Origin: Nocardioides massiliensis
GTDB taxonomy: Bacteria; Actinomycetota; Actinomycetes; Propionibacteriales; Nocardioidaceae
DNA length: 64,000 nt
NCBI RefSeq assembly: GCF_030811215.1
Contig: NZ_JAUSQM010000001.1
Span: 2,170,001 to 2,234,000 of the forward strand
Direction: 5' to 3'
The position numbers and the translations under genes are program-made. Below are positions 26,533 through 34,728 of the stretch, one piece after another; position 1 is the stretch's first letter, and every line of letters starts with the position of its first letter. The notes below the pieces were generated by a model. That model was not told where the DNA came from, made no database searches, and saw only the letters and a list, made by a program, of their open reading frames with translations.

Positions 26533-28128
26533 ATGGCCGTCCCGACGTTCGTCGACCGGGTGACCCTCCGGGTCAGCGCCGGCAACGGAGGCAACGGGGT
26601 CGCGTCCGTCCACCGGGAGAAGTTCAAGCCCCTCGGTGGGCCCGACGGCGGCAACGGCGGCCGCGGCGGCTCGGTCATCCTGCGCGTCGACCCCGACGTG
26701 ACCACCCTGATCGACTACCACCACTCCTCGCACCGCAAGGCCGAGCACGGCCGCCAGGGCGCCGGCGCCCACCGCAACGGTGGGCACGGCGAGGACCTGG
26801 TCCTCGCGGTGCCGGACGGCACGGTCGTCAGCACCGCCGACGGCACGGTGCTCGGCGACCTCGTCGGACCGGGCAGCGAGATGATCGTCGCCGAGGGCGG
26901 CCGCGGGGGTCTCGGCAACGCCGCGCTGGCCTCGGCCAAGCGCAAGGCGCCCGGGTTCGCGCTGCTCGGCGAGCCCGGTGAGGAGCGCGACATCGTGCTC
27001 GAGCTCAAGGTGGTGGCCGACGTCGGTCTCGTCGGCTTTCCCAGCGCCGGCAAGTCAAGCCTCATCGCCGCGCTGAGCCGGGCTCGGCCCAAGATCGCCG
27101 ACTACCCCTTCACGACGCTCGTGCCCAACCTCGGTGTCGTCAGCGCCGGCGACGTCACCTTCACCGTCGCCGACGTACCCGGCCTGATCGAGGGCGCGAG
27201 CGAGGGGCGCGGCCTGGGCCACGACTTCCTGCGCCACGTCGAGCGGTGCGCCGCGCTGGTGCACGTCATCGACACCGCCACCATGGAGCCCGGCCGGGAG
27301 CCGATCGCCGACCTCGACGTCATCGAGAACGAGCTCGCCCGCTACGGCGGGCTCGAGGACCGTCCGCGGCTGGTCGCGCTCAACAAGATCGACGTCCCCG
27401 ACGGCCAGGAGATCGCCGACATGGTCGTCGCCGACCTGCGCGAGCGGGGCTTGCGGGTCTTCCCGGTCAGCGCGGCCTCCCGCGCCGGCCTGCGCGAGCT
27501 GTCGTTCGCGATGGCGGAGATCGTCTCGGCCGCCCGGGCCGAGCGTCCCGCCGCACCGCCCACCCGGATCGTGATCCGTCCGCAGGCCGCGACCGGCAGC
27601 GGCGAGGAGTTCACGGTGAAGGAGACCGCCGAGGGGTGGCGCGTGCGCGGCGAGAAGCCGGAGCGCTGGGTGCGCCAGACCGACTTCAGCAACGACGAGG
27701 CCGTCGGGTTCCTGGCCGACCGGCTCAACCGGCTGGGCGTCGAGGACGCCCTGGTCAAGGCGGGTGCGGTCGAGGGCGACGCCGTCCTCATCGGACACCC
27801 CGACAACGCCGTGGTCTTCGACTTCAAGCCGGGTCTCGACGCGGGCGGCGAGATCCTCGGACGCCGCGGCGAGGACAACCGGTTCGAGGAGTCGCGGCCC
27901 GCAGCGCGGCGCCGCCGCGCCATCGACGAGGCGTTCACCGAGCGCGCGCCGGGGGAGACCCGGGCCGACGTCGCGCGCCGGCTCGCCGAGGAGGGCGTGC
28001 CCGCCGACATGATCGAGCAGGTCGCTCGCGACCGGGGCGAGGAGCTGGCCGAGGACTGGTGGCAGGCTGGATGGGACGACTACGACCCCGACGCGCGCGG
28101 CGGCGCCGCCGACCCGGACGATGACTGA
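26533..28128 (+). CDS. obg: GTPase Obg/CgtA
   Basis: 531 residues, ribosome site AGGAG upstream. The glycine-rich Obg fold covers about residues 1-160 ([13 protein letters not shown] repeats), the G domain has GFPSAGKSS (P-loop, near 171), [10 protein letters not shown] (G3) and NKID (G4), and a C-terminal OCT domain follows with an acidic tail rich in Glu, Asp and Arg. Obg is an essential late 50S assembly factor and stress-linked GTPase. It overlaps proB by eight bases. Confidence 0.97.
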   Translation: MAVPTFVDRVTLRVSAGNGGNGVASVHREKFKPLGGPDGGNGGRGGSVILRVDPDVTTLIDYHHSSHRKAEHGRQGAGAHRNGGHGEDLVLAVPDGTVVSTADGTVLGDLVGPGSEMIVAEGGRGGLGNAALASAKRKAPGFALLGEPGEERDIVLELKVVADVGLVGFPSAGKSSLIAALSRARPKIADYPFTTLVPNLGVVSAGDVTFTVADVPGLIEGASEGRGLGHDFLRHVERCAALVHVIDTATMEPGREPIADLDVIENELARYGGLEDRPRLVALNKIDVPDGQEIADMVVADLRERGLRVFPVSAASRAGLRELSFAMAEIVSAARAERPAAPPTRIVIRPQAATGSGEEFTVKETAEGWRVRGEKPERWVRQTDFSNDEAVGFLADRLNRLGVEDALVKAGAVEGDAVLIGHPDNAVVFDFKPGLDAGGEILGRRGEDNRFEESRPAARRRRAIDEAFTERAPGETRADVARRLAEEGVPADMIEQVARDRGEELAEDWWQAGWDDYDPDARGGAADPDDD

Positions 28129-29266
28129 GCTGACGATGACTGAGCGTCCGGAGGTCCTCGCGGCCAAGCGGGTCGTCGTCAAGGTCGGCTCGTCCTCCCT
28201 CACGACCGCCGCCGGCGGGTTGGACACCGAGCGGCTGAGCGCACTGGTCGAGGCCGTGGCCGGCGTACGCCGTGGGGGTGCCGAGGTCGTGCTGGTGTCG
28301 TCCGGTGCCATCGCTGCGGGCCTCGCCCCGCTGGAGATGCCGCGTCGGCCCCGCGACCTCGCGCGCCAGCAGGCAGCGGCCGCCGTCGGCCAGGGCCTGT
28401 TGGTGCACCGCTACACCGAGGAGCTGGCGCGCTTCGACCTGATCGCCGGCCAGGTGCTGCTCACCGTCGACGACGTCACCCGTCGCAGCCACTACCGCAA
28501 CGCCTCGCGCACCTTCGAGACACTGCTCGACCTCGGCGTGATCCCGATCGTCAACGAGAACGACACCGTCGCCACCTCGGAGATCCGCTTCGGCGACAAC
28601 GACCGGCTGGCGGCACTGGTCGCTCACCTCGTCCGGGCGGACCTGCTCGTGCTGCTGTCCGACGTCGACGGCCTCTACGACGCCAACCCGGCCTCCGGAT
28701 CCGCCTCGCTGATCCCCGAGGTCGCCGGGGCCGACGACCTCGCGGGCGTGCAGGTCGGCAAGACGGGTGCGGCCGGACTGGGCACCGGCGGGATGCAGAC
28801 CAAGGTGGAGGCCGCCCGGATCGCCACCGGTGCCGGCATCCCGGTCGTGCTGACGTCCGCGCCGCAGGCAGGTGCCGCCCTCGCCGGCGAGCCCGTGGGC
28901 ACGCTCTTCCGTCCGACGGGGCGCCGCCGCCCGGCGCGGTTGCTGTGGTTGGCCCACGCCACCGAGCCGGCCGGCACCCTGCAGCTCGACGCCGGCGCAG
29001 TGCGGGCCGTCGTCGAGCGCCGTGCCTCGCTGCTGCCCGCCGGGATCACCGGCGTCCGGGGCAGCTTCGTCGCCGGTGACCCCGTCGACCTCGTGGACCC
29101 CGATGGCACTCCCGTGGCGCGCGGCCTGGTCAACTACGACGCCGCCGAGCTGCCCGAGCTGCTGGGCCGGTCCACCCGCGAGCTGTCGGCGAGCCTGGGA
29201 TCGGCGTACGAGCGCGAGGTCGTCCACCGCGACGCGCTGGCGGTCCTCGCCCGGGCATCCCGCTGA
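28121..29266 (+). CDS. proB: Glutamate 5-kinase
   Basis: 381 residues if ATG 28121 is used; ATG 28136 is equally possible because a 15-base shift duplicates GACGATGACTGAGC and with it the start codon. It makes glutamyl-5-phosphate, the first step of proline synthesis. The amino-acid kinase domain shows [19 protein letters not shown] and NENDTVAT, and a PUA domain fills the C-terminal 100 residues. Its partner proA follows after one small gene. Confidence 0.96.
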   Translation: MTELTMTERPEVLAAKRVVVKVGSSSLTTAAGGLDTERLSALVEAVAGVRRGGAEVVLVSSGAIAAGLAPLEMPRRPRDLARQQAAAAVGQGLLVHRYTEELARFDLIAGQVLLTVDDVTRRSHYRNASRTFETLLDLGVIPIVNENDTVATSEIRFGDNDRLAALVAHLVRADLLVLLSDVDGLYDANPASGSASLIPEVAGADDLAGVQVGKTGAAGLGTGGMQTKVEAARIATGAGIPVVLTSAPQAGAALAGEPVGTLFRPTGRRRPARLLWLAHATEPAGTLQLDAGAVRAVVERRASLLPAGITGVRGSFVAGDPVDLVDPDGTPVARGLVNYDAAELPELLGRSTRELSASLGSAYEREVVHRDALAVLARASR

Positions 29267-29363
29267 GCGTCGGCGACGCATCACGACCTTGGGAAAACCC
29301 GCCCTGGCAGGCACCCGAGGGTGCACACTCGAGCAGACGGGGTGGAGGCACGAACGCGAAGGG

Positions 29364-29726
29364 GTGAGCAGGGTGATCACGCCCAGGCTCTGGCATGTGA
29401 CGCTCAGTGTGAGCGGCCAGCCGATGGAGGAGCCGATGGTGGCGCGCGCACTCCAGCGTCTCAGCGAGCAGCGTCCCATCGTGCACGGCCTGCGCTGCTC
29501 CGGCGACCACGCCGAGATCCAGTTCTGGGAGGAGGGCGAGAGCCTCCTCGACGTCGCCTCCCTGGCACTGCGCGTGTGGATGGAGCACCGGTCGTCGGCC
29601 GGCCTCCCGCGCTGGGAGCTGGTCGGGCTCGAGATCGTCGAGCGTGACCTGCACGCCTCGCGCGCGCCGGAGGCCACGGGGGCCGACGTCGTCCAGCTGC
29701 ACGAGGTCCGGCCGACGTCGTTCTGA
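29364..29726 (+). CDS. Uncharacterised 120-residue protein between proB and proA
   Basis: GTG 29364 is preferred (AAGG adjacent, GGAGG further up); GTG 29373 is an alternative. The product has an alternating strand/helix pattern with conserved-looking LWHVTLSVSG, VHGLRCSGDHAEIQFWEEG and WELVGLEIVERDLHASR, and no signal or membrane segment. The codon use is native. I recognise no family. Similar short proteins at this site in related genomes are annotated hypothetical, as far as I recall. Its position suggests, without proof, a connection to proline synthesis or simply co-transcription. Confidence 0.72.
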   Translation: MSRVITPRLWHVTLSVSGQPMEEPMVARALQRLSEQRPIVHGLRCSGDHAEIQFWEEGESLLDVASLALRVWMEHRSSAGLPRWELVGLEIVERDLHASRAPEATGADVVQLHEVRPTSF

Positions 29727-29745
29727 CCTCGTCGGACCCAAGACC

Positions 29746-29751
29746 TAGGCT
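29746..29751 (+). promoter_or_regulatory. TAGGCT -10 element before proA
   Basis: TAGGCT is followed by GGAGGC and the ATG at 29758. The intervening GGAGG could also act as a ribosome site but is only one base from the ATG. A weak -35 (TCTGAC, 29722-29727) stands 18 bases upstream. Confidence 0.45.
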
Positions 29752-29757
29752 GGAGGC

Positions 29758-31074
29758 ATGAGCACGGCAGTCGCCCCCCCATCCGGTCATCAGCCCGACC
29801 GCCAGTCCGACGAGCAGTCCGACCAGCAGTCCGACCAGCAGGTCGCCGACCTCGCGCGCCGGGCGCGGGTGGCGGCCAACGAGCTGGCCACGGCGACCCG
29901 GGCCACCAAGGACGCCGCCCTGCACGCGATGGCAGCCGCCCTGCTCGAGCACGCCGAGGAGATCCTGACAGCCAACGCCGAGGACGTCGCCGCTGCGCGC
30001 GCCGACGGGACGCCCGAGCACATCATCGACCGGCTCAGCCTCGACCACGCCCGCCTCGCCGGGATGGCCGACGGCCTGCGCGAGGTCGCCGGTCTGGCCG
30101 ATCCGGTCGGGGAGGTCGTGCGCGGCTCCGTCCTGGCCAACGGGCTGGAGATGCGCCAGGTCCGCGTGCCGTTCGGCGTGGTCGGCATCATCTACGAAGC
30201 CCGTCCCAACGTCACCGCGGACGCCGCCGGCATCTGCCTCAAGAGCGGCAACGCCGTCCTGCTGCGGGGGTCCTCGAGCGCGAAGCGGTCCAACCTGGCG
30301 ATCGTCGAGGCCCTGCGGGCGGCGGCCGTCGCGTCGGGTCTGCCTGCTGACGTCGTCCAACGGGTCCCGGCGGAGAGCCGGGCCAGCGCGCAGCAGCTGA
30401 TGCGCGCCCGCGGCCTCGTCGATCTGCTGATCCCGCGCGGCGGCGCCGGCCTGATCCGGTCGGTCGTGGAGGAGTCCACGGTGCCGGTGATCGAGACGGG
30501 CACCGGCAACTGCCACGTCTACGTCGACGCCGAGGCCGACCTCGACATGGCGTTGCGGATCGTGCTCAACGCCAAGACCCACCGTCCCTCCGTCTGCAAC
30601 GCGGCGGAGTCGCTGCTCGTGCACGCCGACGTCGCAGACGCGTTCCTGCCGCGCGTCGTCACCGCGCTGCAGGAGGCCGGCGTGACGATCCACGGCGACG
30701 AGCGGTTCGCGGCGTACGACGGCGTGGTCCCCGCGACCGACGCCGACTGGGCCGAGGAGTACCTCGGCCTGCACATCTCCGCAGCCGTCGTGGCGGACCT
30801 CGAGGCCGCGGTCGCCCACATCCGGCAGTGGTCGTCGGGCCACAGCGAGGCGATCGTCACCGGCTCGCAGGCCGCAGCGCGCCGGTTCACCGCCGCCGTC
30901 GACTCGGCTGCCGTGATGGTCAACGCCTCGACCCGCTTCACCGACGGTGGCGAGTTCGGCTTCGGCGCGGAGATCGGGATCTCGACCCAGAAGCTGCACG
31001 CGCGCGGCCCGATGGGCCTGCCGGAGCTGACCTCGACGAAGTACGTCGTGGTCGGTGACGGTCAGGTCCGCTGA
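29758..31074 (+). CDS. proA: Gamma-glutamyl phosphate reductase
   Basis: 438 residues. It reduces glutamyl-5-phosphate to the semialdehyde with NADPH in proline synthesis. Residues 10-30 are an unusual hydrophilic leader built from SDxQ repeats ([17 protein letters not shown]) that is not part of the enzyme fold. The aldehyde dehydrogenase-like core follows, with [27 protein letters not shown] and the catalytic cysteine in [12 protein letters not shown] near residue 280. Confidence 0.96.
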   Translation: MSTAVAPPSGHQPDRQSDEQSDQQSDQQVADLARRARVAANELATATRATKDAALHAMAAALLEHAEEILTANAEDVAAARADGTPEHIIDRLSLDHARLAGMADGLREVAGLADPVGEVVRGSVLANGLEMRQVRVPFGVVGIIYEARPNVTADAAGICLKSGNAVLLRGSSSAKRSNLAIVEALRAAAVASGLPADVVQRVPAESRASAQQLMRARGLVDLLIPRGGAGLIRSVVEESTVPVIETGTGNCHVYVDAEADLDMALRIVLNAKTHRPSVCNAAESLLVHADVADAFLPRVVTALQEAGVTIHGDERFAAYDGVVPATDADWAEEYLGLHISAAVVADLEAAVAHIRQWSSGHSEAIVTGSQAAARRFTAAVDSAAVMVNASTRFTDGGEFGFGAEIGISTQKLHARGPMGLPELTSTKYVVVGDGQVR

Positions 31075-31080
31075 GGACGC

Positions 31081-31086
31081 TAGGCT
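31081..31086 (+). promoter_or_regulatory. TAGGCT -10 element before the 47-residue membrane protein gene
   Basis: TAGGCT begins seven bases after the proA stop and is followed by GTGCCC and the ATG at 31093. No ribosome-binding sequence lies between, which fits a leaderless start. Confidence 0.45.
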
Positions 31087-31092
31087 GTGCCC

Positions 31093-31236
31093 ATGCTCCA
31101 GTCGCTCCTGCTCGCAGCCGAGACCGCCTCCGAGGGTGGCATCAACCCGATCGTCGTCGGCGCCCTGTCCCTCGGTTTCCTGCTCCTGCTGCTCTTCGGC
31201 CTGCTCGCCTTCGCCGCGGGGCGCGACCACTCCTGA
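31093..31236 (+). CDS. Small single-pass membrane protein, 47 residues
   Basis: ATG 31093 to TGA 31236. The peptide has a short Ala/Glu-rich N-terminus ([15 protein letters not shown]), one transmembrane helix at about residues 20-42 ([18 protein letters not shown]), and the charged end AAGRDHS. Evidence that it is real: third-position G/C bias in this frame, a coherent membrane segment, a promoter-like TAGGCT before it, and the fact that it fills the gap between proA and nadD exactly. No function is assignable. Its 3' end may overlap the ribosome site of nadD. Confidence 0.7.
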   Translation: MLQSLLLAAETASEGGINPIVVGALSLGFLLLLLFGLLAFAAGRDHS

Positions 31237-31243
31237 GGTCCCG

Positions 31244-31903
31244 CTGAGCGGCTCGCGCGACTCCACGCCCCCGGCCCCCCGACGTCGCGTCGGGGTCATG
31301 GGCGGCACGTTCGACCCCGTCCACAACGGGCACCTGGTCGCGGCGAGCGAGGCGCAGTACCTCCTCGACCTCGACGAGGTCATCTTCGTCCCCACCGGCC
31401 GGCCCTGGCAGAAGGCCGACCGCGACGTCTCCTCGCCCGAGCACCGCTACCTCATGACGGTCATCGCGACCGCAGCCAACCCGCGCTTCACCGTCTCCCG
31501 CGTCGACATCGACCGGCCGGGTCCGACGTACACGATCGACACGCTGCGCGACCTGCACGCCCAGCTGCCCGACGACGACCTCTACTTCATCACCGGTGTC
31601 GACGCGCTCGGCGACATCCTCGGCTGGCGTGACGCCGAGGAGCTGTTCGCGCTGGCGCACTTCGTCGGCTGCACGCGGCCCGGACACGAGCTCGATGACG
31701 ACGTCCTGAAGCGGGTGCCTGCCGAGCGGGTGACGGTGCTGGAGATCCCCGCCCTGGCGATCTCCTCGACCGACGTACGCCGGCGCACGGCTGCGGGCAA
31801 GCAGGCGTGGTACCTCGTCCCCGACGGGATCGTGCAGTACCTCACCAAGCACCACCTCTACCAGGCCACCCCACCGACCGCACCTCCCCAGGGAGTCAAG
31901 TGA
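31244..31903 (+). CDS. nadD: Nicotinate-nucleotide adenylyltransferase
   Basis: Enzyme of NAD synthesis that adenylates nicotinate mononucleotide. The nucleotidyltransferase signature [11 protein letters not shown] starts at codon ATG 31298, and ISSTDVRRR (near the C-terminus) is typical. The start is uncertain. ATG 31298 would remove the first beta strand (RRRVGV), GTG 31136 would overlap the small gene by 101 bases, and no ATG, GTG or TTG lies between. CTG 31244 has GAGG (31235-31238) five bases upstream and gives 219 residues with a normal N-terminus, so I use it. Confidence 0.93.
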   Translation: MSGSRDSTPPAPRRRVGVMGGTFDPVHNGHLVAASEAQYLLDLDEVIFVPTGRPWQKADRDVSSPEHRYLMTVIATAANPRFTVSRVDIDRPGPTYTIDTLRDLHAQLPDDDLYFITGVDALGDILGWRDAEELFALAHFVGCTRPGHELDDDVLKRVPAERVTVLEIPALAISSTDVRRRTAAGKQAWYLVPDGIVQYLTKHHLYQATPPTAPPQGVK

Positions 31904-32274
31904 CCGCCACCGACCGCGCCCTCACCCTGGTCCACGCCGCCGCGCGTGCGGCCTCGGACAAGCTCGCCGAGGACATCCTCGTCTTCGACGTCTCCGAGCA
32001 GCTCTTCATCACCGACTGCTTCCTGCTCTGCTCTGCTCCCAACGACCGGCAGGTGCGCGCGATCGTCGACGCCGTCGAGGAGGCGCTGCGCGAGCTCGAC
32101 GCCAAGCCGATCCGGCGCGAGGGGGAGCGACAGGGTCGCTGGGTCCTGCTCGACTACGCCGAGGTCGTCGTCCACGTGCAGCACGCCGAGGAGCGCGAGT
32201 TCTACGCCCTCGAGCGGCTGTGGCGCGACTGCCCGCTGGTGGAGCTGCCGGCCGACGTCGTCAGTGAGCGCTGA
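31900..32274 (+). CDS. rsfS: Ribosome silencing factor RsfS
   Basis: 124 residues from GTG 31900, overlapping the nadD stop by four bases with GGGAG upstream. The DUF143/Iojap fold is recognisable: [19 protein letters not shown], a segment reading [12 protein letters not shown], and [13 protein letters not shown] near the end. RsfS binds L14 and blocks subunit joining when nutrients are short. The nadD-rsfS pairing is standard. Confidence 0.96.
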   Translation: MTATDRALTLVHAAARAASDKLAEDILVFDVSEQLFITDCFLLCSAPNDRQVRAIVDAVEEALRELDAKPIRREGERQGRWVLLDYAEVVVHVQHAEEREFYALERLWRDCPLVELPADVVSER

Positions 32275-32275
32275 G

Positions 32276-32290
32276 ACTGTCGTCGACAGT
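32276..32290. repeat. 15-bp perfect palindrome over the phosphatase start
   Basis: ACTGTCG and CGACAGT flank a central T, between the rsfS stop and GTG 32289. It could be a regulator site or sequester the start in RNA; no further evidence is visible. Confidence 0.4.
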
Positions 32291-32915
32291 GGGCGCTGAG
32301 CATCCGGTCGAGGTCCACCTCCTCCGGCACGGTCGCACGGTCTGGAACCTCGAGGGGCGCGCCCAGGGGCACACCGACGTCGAGCTCGACGAGGTGGGCC
32401 ACCGCCAGGCCAAGGCTGCGGCGGCGACCCTCGCCCGCCTCGAGCCGAGCCGCATCCTCACCTCGGACCTGCGGCGCGCGACCCAGACCGCGGCGTACGT
32501 CGAGCAGGAGACCGGCCTGCGTGCCGTCCTGGAGCCGCGGCTGCGCGAGACCTCCTGGGGCGTGCGCGAGGGCCTGACGCTGGCGGAGTTCGCCGCGCAG
32601 CACCCCGCCGAGCATGCCGCCTGGGAGGCGTCGGGCCGCACCGTCGCGATCGCCGGCGGCGAGGCCGAGGCGGACGTCCTCGTGCGCGTCCGTGCCGCGA
32701 TGCGCGACCTCGTCGCCGGTGCGACGCCGGGGGAGCGGGTCGTGGTGATCTCCCACGGTGGCGCCCTGAAGAGCGCGGTGGCTGCACTCCTCGACTGGCC
32801 CGATGCCGACCCCACCCGCCTGCGGGGCATGGCCAACTGTGCCCTGACGCGGGTCGACGTGCACCGCGGACGCGGCACGCTGGTGAGCTACAACGTGCCG
32901 ACGAGCGTTCATTAG
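32289..32915 (+). CDS. Histidine phosphatase family protein (phosphoglycerate mutase-like)
   Basis: 208 residues from GTG 32289, fourteen bases after rsfS. The catalytic motif LLRHGRTVWN is at about residues 11-20 and the second histidine occurs in VVISHGGALKSAV near 157. Members dephosphorylate many small molecules; in this nadD-rsfS context the gene is often called a GpgP- or CobC-like phosphatase, but the substrate cannot be chosen from the sequence. Confidence 0.92.
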   Translation: MGAEHPVEVHLLRHGRTVWNLEGRAQGHTDVELDEVGHRQAKAAAATLARLEPSRILTSDLRRATQTAAYVEQETGLRAVLEPRLRETSWGVREGLTLAEFAAQHPAEHAAWEASGRTVAIAGGEAEADVLVRVRAAMRDLVAGATPGERVVVISHGGALKSAVAALLDWPDADPTRLRGMANCALTRVDVHRGRGTLVSYNVPTSVH

Positions 32916-32958
32916 GTCGTCGAGTGCCCCGAACGGAGTGAGGGGTGTATCGAGACGT
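32915..32958. repeat. Possible copy of a dispersed actinobacterial intergenic repeat
   Basis: The stretch has the form GTCGTCGAG...GGAGTGAGGGG...TATCGAGACG, with partly complementary ends (GTCGTCGAG and ATCGAGACG). It looks like the GTCGAG/ATCGAGAC intergenic repeat that is frequent in Nocardioides and Microbacterium genomes. Only one copy is in the window, so the identification is by memory of the pattern. Confidence 0.35.
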
Positions 32959-33004
32959 CGTGGGTCGCACAGGACCCCGATTTCCCCTGGCCCGAGGGGC
33001 CTTG

Positions 33005-33010
33005 TATTGT
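33005..33010 (+). promoter_or_regulatory. TATTGT -10 candidate for tRNA-Ala
   Basis: TATTGT is the most AT-rich hexamer in the 121-base gap and stands 26 bases before the mature tRNA 5' end. The -35 region (TTTCCC, 32981-32986) is weak. Confidence 0.35.
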
Positions 33011-33036
33011 TCACGCGTTGCCCGGAGACGGGCGGC

Positions 33037-33109
33037 GGGGCTGTGGCGCAGCTGGTAGCGCACCTCCATGGCATGGAGGGGGTCAGGGGTTCGAGTCCCC
33101 TCAGCTCCA
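33037..33109 (+). tRNA. tRNA-Ala (anticodon GGC)
   Basis: 73 bases fold as a cloverleaf. The acceptor stem pairs GGGGCTG with CAGCTCC (one G-T pair), the D arm is GGCGC...GCGC-like, the anticodon stem CCTCC/GGAGG encloses ATGGCAT with anticodon GGC, and the T arm is AGGGG TTCGAGT CCCCT. The discriminator base is A. CCA is not encoded (CCG follows), as is usual in many actinobacteria. It reads GCC, a very frequent codon here. Confidence 0.97.
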
Positions 33110-33122
33110 CCGAAGGTCTTCC

Positions 33123-34061
33123 TCACGACGCCGCGGCGTCGAACTCCTCGGTCACCAGGGCCATGTTGACCACGCTGCCGGTCATCGTGCCGGCCCCGAT
33201 CGCGAGCGGCACGTTGGCGCCGGGGTTCACGACGTTGCCCGCCGCCCAGATCCGCGGGTGGCTGGTCTGGCCGACACCGTCGACGGCGAGGTAGCTGCCC
33301 ATCGGGTTCTCGGCGCGCTCGAGCCCGAGTTCCTCCAGGAACCCGTCGTGGGGGAGCAGGGCGCCGCCGGTGAAGATCGCGTCCAGCTCGACGACGGACC
33401 CGTCCGTCAGGCGGACGCCGGAGATCGCCGTGCCCTCGCCGAGGACCTCGACGACAGCCTCACGGACCAGGCGCACGCCGCGGCTGCGCAGCCGTGCCCC
33501 GACGTCCGTCTCGAGCGGCTCGATGGCGGCGGTGAACAGCGTCACGTCGGCGCTCCACTGCCGCACGAGCTGGGCCTGGTGGAGGTTGAGCGGGCTGGTC
33601 GCCAGCACGCCCAGACGCTGACCGCGGACCTCCCACCCGTGGCAGTACGGGCAGTGGAGGACGCTGGCGCCCCACCGCTCCGCCAGCCCGGGGATGTCCG
33701 GGAGCCGGTCGGTGAGCCCGGTGGCGACGACCAGGGCGCGCGTGGAGGCCTCCTCGCCGGTGGCCAGGGCGACCCGAAGCCCGCCGGTGAGCTCCTCGAC
33801 GCGCTCGACCGACCCGTCGCGCACCTCGACGCCGTACTCCACGACCTCCTTGCGCCCGCGGCGCAGGAGCTCGGCGGGGTCCAGGCCCTCGTGCCCGAGC
33901 ACGCCGTGCATGTGTGCCGCGTAGCGGTTGCGCGGCTGGCCGGCGTCGATCACCAGCGTGCGGCGCCGCGCCCGTCCCAGCATCAGTGCGGTCGCGAGCC
34001 CGGCGGCCCCGCCGCCGACCACGATCGCGTCCCAGTCGGATGTCTGTTTCATCGTGTCCAT
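33123..34061 (-). CDS. NAD(P)/FAD-dependent oxidoreductase, thioredoxin-reductase-like
   Basis: 312 residues from ATG 34061 (ATG 34052 also possible). The FAD-binding GGGAAGLATALMLGRA motif is near residue 13, and the redox motif CPYCHGWEV (CxxC) sits at about 137-145, in the position of the CATC centre of thioredoxin reductase. The CPYCHG variant marks a group of TrxR-like flavoproteins whose partner is often not thioredoxin. AAGNV near the C-terminus completes the fold. It is divergent from an XRE-cupin regulator that probably controls it. Confidence 0.92.
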   Translation of the reverse strand: MDTMKQTSDWDAIVVGGGAAGLATALMLGRARRRTLVIDAGQPRNRYAAHMHGVLGHEGLDPAELLRRGRKEVVEYGVEVRDGSVERVEELTGGLRVALATGEEASTRALVVATGLTDRLPDIPGLAERWGASVLHCPYCHGWEVRGQRLGVLATSPLNLHQAQLVRQWSADVTLFTAAIEPLETDVGARLRSRGVRLVREAVVEVLGEGTAISGVRLTDGSVVELDAIFTGGALLPHDGFLEELGLERAENPMGSYLAVDGVGQTSHPRIWAAGNVVNPGANVPLAIGAGTMTGSVVNMALVTEEFDAAAS

Positions 34062-34084
34062 GCGACTAGGGGACGCCCGCCATG

Positions 34085-34107
34085 GCAAGATGGGCAAACA
34101 ATCTTGC
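34085..34107. promoter_or_regulatory. Inverted repeat GCAAGAT-9-ATCTTGC between the oxidoreductase and regulator genes
   Basis: Seven-base perfect arms (34085-34091, 34101-34107) are centred in the 66-base divergent gap. A symmetric site in this position suits a dimeric helix-turn-helix regulator acting on both promoters. Confidence 0.5.
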
Positions 34108-34127
34108 AGAATCAGCAAGGGGGCGCG

Positions 34128-34682
34128 ATGGAGGAGCTGCGTCGAGTCGGCCCGCGGCTGCGCGTGCTGCGTCAGGACCGCGGGTGGACCCTCGACGACC
34201 TCGCGGAGCGGGCCGGGATGTCTCCGAGCACGTTGTCGCGGCTGGAGTCCGGCAAACGGCAGGCGAGCCTGGAGCTGTTGGTCCCGCTGACGCGGGAGTT
34301 GGGCGTGCGGCTCGACGACCTCGTGCAACCCGCGCAGCACGACCCGCGCGTACGCCGGTCGACGATCCGCCGCGGCGGGCTGGTGATCGTGCCGCTGTCG
34401 CCGGAGGGCGCGCCCTTCGCGACGTACCGGATCACCTATCCGCCGCGGGCCGACCCGCCGCCGTCACGGACCCATGAGGGCTACGAGTGGGTCTACGTGC
34501 TCAGCGGCCGGCTGCGCCTGGTGCTGGGGGAGCAGGACCTCGTGCTGACCCGGGGCGAAGCCGCGGAGTTCGACACCCGGACGCCTCACAGCCTCTCAGC
34601 GACGGGTGGCCGGCCGGCGCACGTGCTGAGCATCTTCAGCCACGACGGCGAGCGGATCCACCTGCGGACGGGCGCCGACTGA
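34128..34682 (+). CDS. XRE-family regulator with C-terminal cupin domain
   Basis: 184 residues from ATG 34128, AAGGGGG upstream. The N-terminal helix-turn-helix is clear (LDDLAERAGMSPSTLSRLESGKRQ, about residues 22-45). The C-terminal half is a cupin sensor domain with THEGYEWVYVLSGRLRL and GEAAEFDTRTPHS, which contain the usual metal- or ligand-binding histidines. Such proteins usually repress or activate a divergent enzyme gene, here the TrxR-like flavoprotein. Confidence 0.92.
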   Translation: MEELRRVGPRLRVLRQDRGWTLDDLAERAGMSPSTLSRLESGKRQASLELLVPLTRELGVRLDDLVQPAQHDPRVRRSTIRRGGLVIVPLSPEGAPFATYRITYPPRADPPPSRTHEGYEWVYVLSGRLRLVLGEQDLVLTRGEAAEFDTRTPHSLSATGGRPAHVLSIFSHDGERIHLRTGAD

Positions 34683-34694
34683 GACGAACCATGG

Positions 34695-34710
34695 CGAGAA
34701 CGCGTTCTCG
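34695..34710. promoter_or_regulatory. Perfect 16-bp palindrome CGAGAACGCGTTCTCG upstream of the acyl-CoA synthetase
   Basis: The site ends 18 bases before GTG 34729. Its AACnnGTT core matches the core of KstR-type TetR operators (TnnAACnnGTTnnA), which control sterol and lipid catabolism genes in actinobacteria, though the outermost T/A pair is not matched. A TetR-family lipid regulator is therefore likely; which one is inference. Confidence 0.65.
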
Positions 34711-34728
34711 TTTGGCACAGTGGCACCT

